Part shown: piece by piece, positions 62,706 through 64,000 of the stretch
Layout: the number at the start of each line of letters is the position of its first letter
Numbering within the stretch: the first letter of the stretch is position 1
DNA from: Yponomeuta sedellus
Lineage: Eukaryota; Arthropoda; Insecta; Lepidoptera; Yponomeutidae
NCBI GenBank assembly: GCA_934045075.1
Contig: OW203734.1
Location: 4,797,565-4,861,564 of the forward strand
Length of the DNA: 64,000 nucleotides
Direction: 5' to 3'
The notes under the pieces: generated by a model
The model's database searches: none
The model's input: the letters and a program-made list of their open reading frames with translations, nothing else
What the model was told of the DNA's origin: nothing
Made by a program: the position numbers and the translations under genes

Positions 62706-64000
62706 AAAATGTACTATGTAAAAAAAATGTTTTTTTACCAAATTTGTATGAAAATTTAAAAGAATACATAGAAAGCAAGACATCATAATCCTTACCTACT
62801 CAGTTTGAGATAAAATGTCTTACACTTACATTCAGAATCAAGTTTTCCTTCAGTTTAGATGAACAAACAAAAGTCATGTTTTTTGACATATGCCATTTTG
62901 CAATATGGACGACCATATAGGTAAAGACGGCTGTATTGTACCAAGAGTATAATTTTATCAAAATCCAAGAAAAATCTAGAGTGGGTCAGTGGGTAATATT
63001 ACAAATTGTGAGGTTATAAATGATATAGAACAGAATGAAAGGAAATACCAAAAAAATTTACATAATTACACGTGGTAGCATCATAGTGATCCGCCCCGCT
63101 AGACCAAAAAGCATGAAAATAACTCAATTCCATAAATATAATAATTCCTCGAACAAAACTCTCGTCAGCACTACACATTACTAACATCATTATTTCTTAC
63201 TCGAATTTTTATCGGACTTTTCCGACGGTCAGTAATTCCAGCTAGTTAGGTCTGGGATTTCCGCACTCAGCCTTATAGTTGGCCCATTGTATTGAGGTAT
63301 GTTACTACTTCAGAGACTAGGGTTTCCTCGTGATGTTTTCCTTCAATTAGTAAGAGATATTGCTACTATAACTTCACAAATATACATAACTTAGAAAACA
63401 AAGTCATTGGCACATCGTTACCGTAACTCAGGGTTGGGACCAGGATAATAACAAGGGAAACCTTTGGATGAAGTGGATTGCATGAAGAATATAGTCGGTA
63501 GATGCATATATTTACATAAATAATGAATTCGAAAATATATTAATACCACGTAGCGAAAGATTTCGAGAATGTACTCCAATACATAAATAATGTGTGCAAC
63601 AGTATTTGTTATCGTACTTTTTCGAAACCGCTTCACCGGTTTTTTTGGTTTTTTTTTGTACGTTTGTAGGTCTGTAAATTTAATTTGCAATACCAACTGT
63701 ACAATTGTTAACTGTACAAAACATAATTTAAAAGTTATAGCAATAGGTCGTAATTAATATGGCAAAACAGTGTTTGCAATACAATACTTTGAAATGAAAT
63801 GAAAAGGTTCCATTAAAAGTAGAAAAAACCTAATCTAACACTTTTTCACTTTTACAGTAACTTAATTTTTGGCATTTTTGTGATACTGAATAACGCAGTA
63901 TTTTTTTGGAATTTTGCTTAAGTTTTTATATGTTTTCTGCGCTATAAAAGCAATGCCACTTCAGTCTTAGCTAATGGGGAACTTATGTTTCCCATTTAGT
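62706..64000. other. AT-rich non-coding stretch
   Basis: A minus-strand core-SINE fragment at about 63320..63420 (GGTTTCCTCGTGATGTTTTC). Otherwise nothing recognised to the window end. Confidence 0.45.

Overview
The window reads as intergenic or intronic DNA from a moth or butterfly genome and is built almost entirely of transposable elements, whole or broken. The case for Lepidoptera rests on repeats I recognise as typical of that order: RTE-type LINE tails ending in CCAGCAGTGG plus GATGAT-like runs, a 5S rRNA-headed SINE, short repeats with 'TTATAATATTAG' or 'GCCCGCGAC' ends, AT-rich non-coding DNA, and a mariner/Harbinger/jockey/Penelope mix. I found no convincing host gene, no rRNA gene and no intact functional tRNA gene. 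Nearly all short open frames are chance frames inside repeats; one set recurs simply because the same SINE recurs. Working labels used below: T-SINE (tRNA-like head, tail TAAAAATAAAAATAGTATAAT-like), 5S-SINE (5S rRNA-like head), C-SINE (starts TTCTTCCCGCGG, ends GCCTGAAGAAGAAG), B-SINE (tRNA-like head GTGGCGCAGCGG), core-SINE (body with GGAAAACATCGTGAGGAAAC), H tail (LINE-like 3' end with GCAATAAGGCCGCC and ACAATAAAG).

Layout. 0-1.6 kb: 5' half of a PIF/Harbinger transposon whose transposase has a visible intron, abutted by a solo LTR with 4-bp target duplications. 1.6-13 kb: SINE pieces, a 5S-SINE nested in a C-SINE with a 17-bp target duplication, fold-back elements that look Penelope-related, and LINE 3' fragments. 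13-20.7 kb: the main coding block. A roughly 620-bp repeat (F) is split by a Ty3/gypsy RT fragment and by a jockey-clade LINE present as a head-to-tail dimer: a full-length two-ORF copy (14549-19716, minus) directly followed by a 911-bp 3' fragment of the same family. 20.7-35 kb: SINEs, a 5'-truncated RTE insertion with a 13-bp target duplication, a CR1/Daphne-like LINE remnant, a 201-bp near-perfect palindrome and a Penelope-like GIY-YIG fragment. 35.4-40.2 kb: a complete but inactivated mariner with TIRs, a local duplication holding a MITE and a second solo LTR, and an internally deleted Harbinger copy with a nested 118-bp MITE. 41-64 kb: more SINEs, inverted SINE pairs, an 8-bp-TSD insertion inside a 5S-SINE, hAT-like ends, a gypsy fragment, and a (CACAG)n array of about 380 bp.

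How the parts relate. The autonomous-looking unit is the jockey LINE (gag-like ORF1 plus APE/RT ORF2). RTE remnants probably represent the machinery that moved the C- and 5S-SINEs, because those SINEs share the RTE 3' tail. The Harbinger transposase is the likely source for the MITEs with 3-bp target duplications and CGGCC ends. The strongest unusual signals are the repeated head-to-head inverted T-SINE pairs (one with private variants shared by both arms), the jockey dimer, two perfect hairpins placed just before ORF1 and exactly between ORF1 and ORF2, and the swap of 5S-like and tRNA-like heads on one SINE body.
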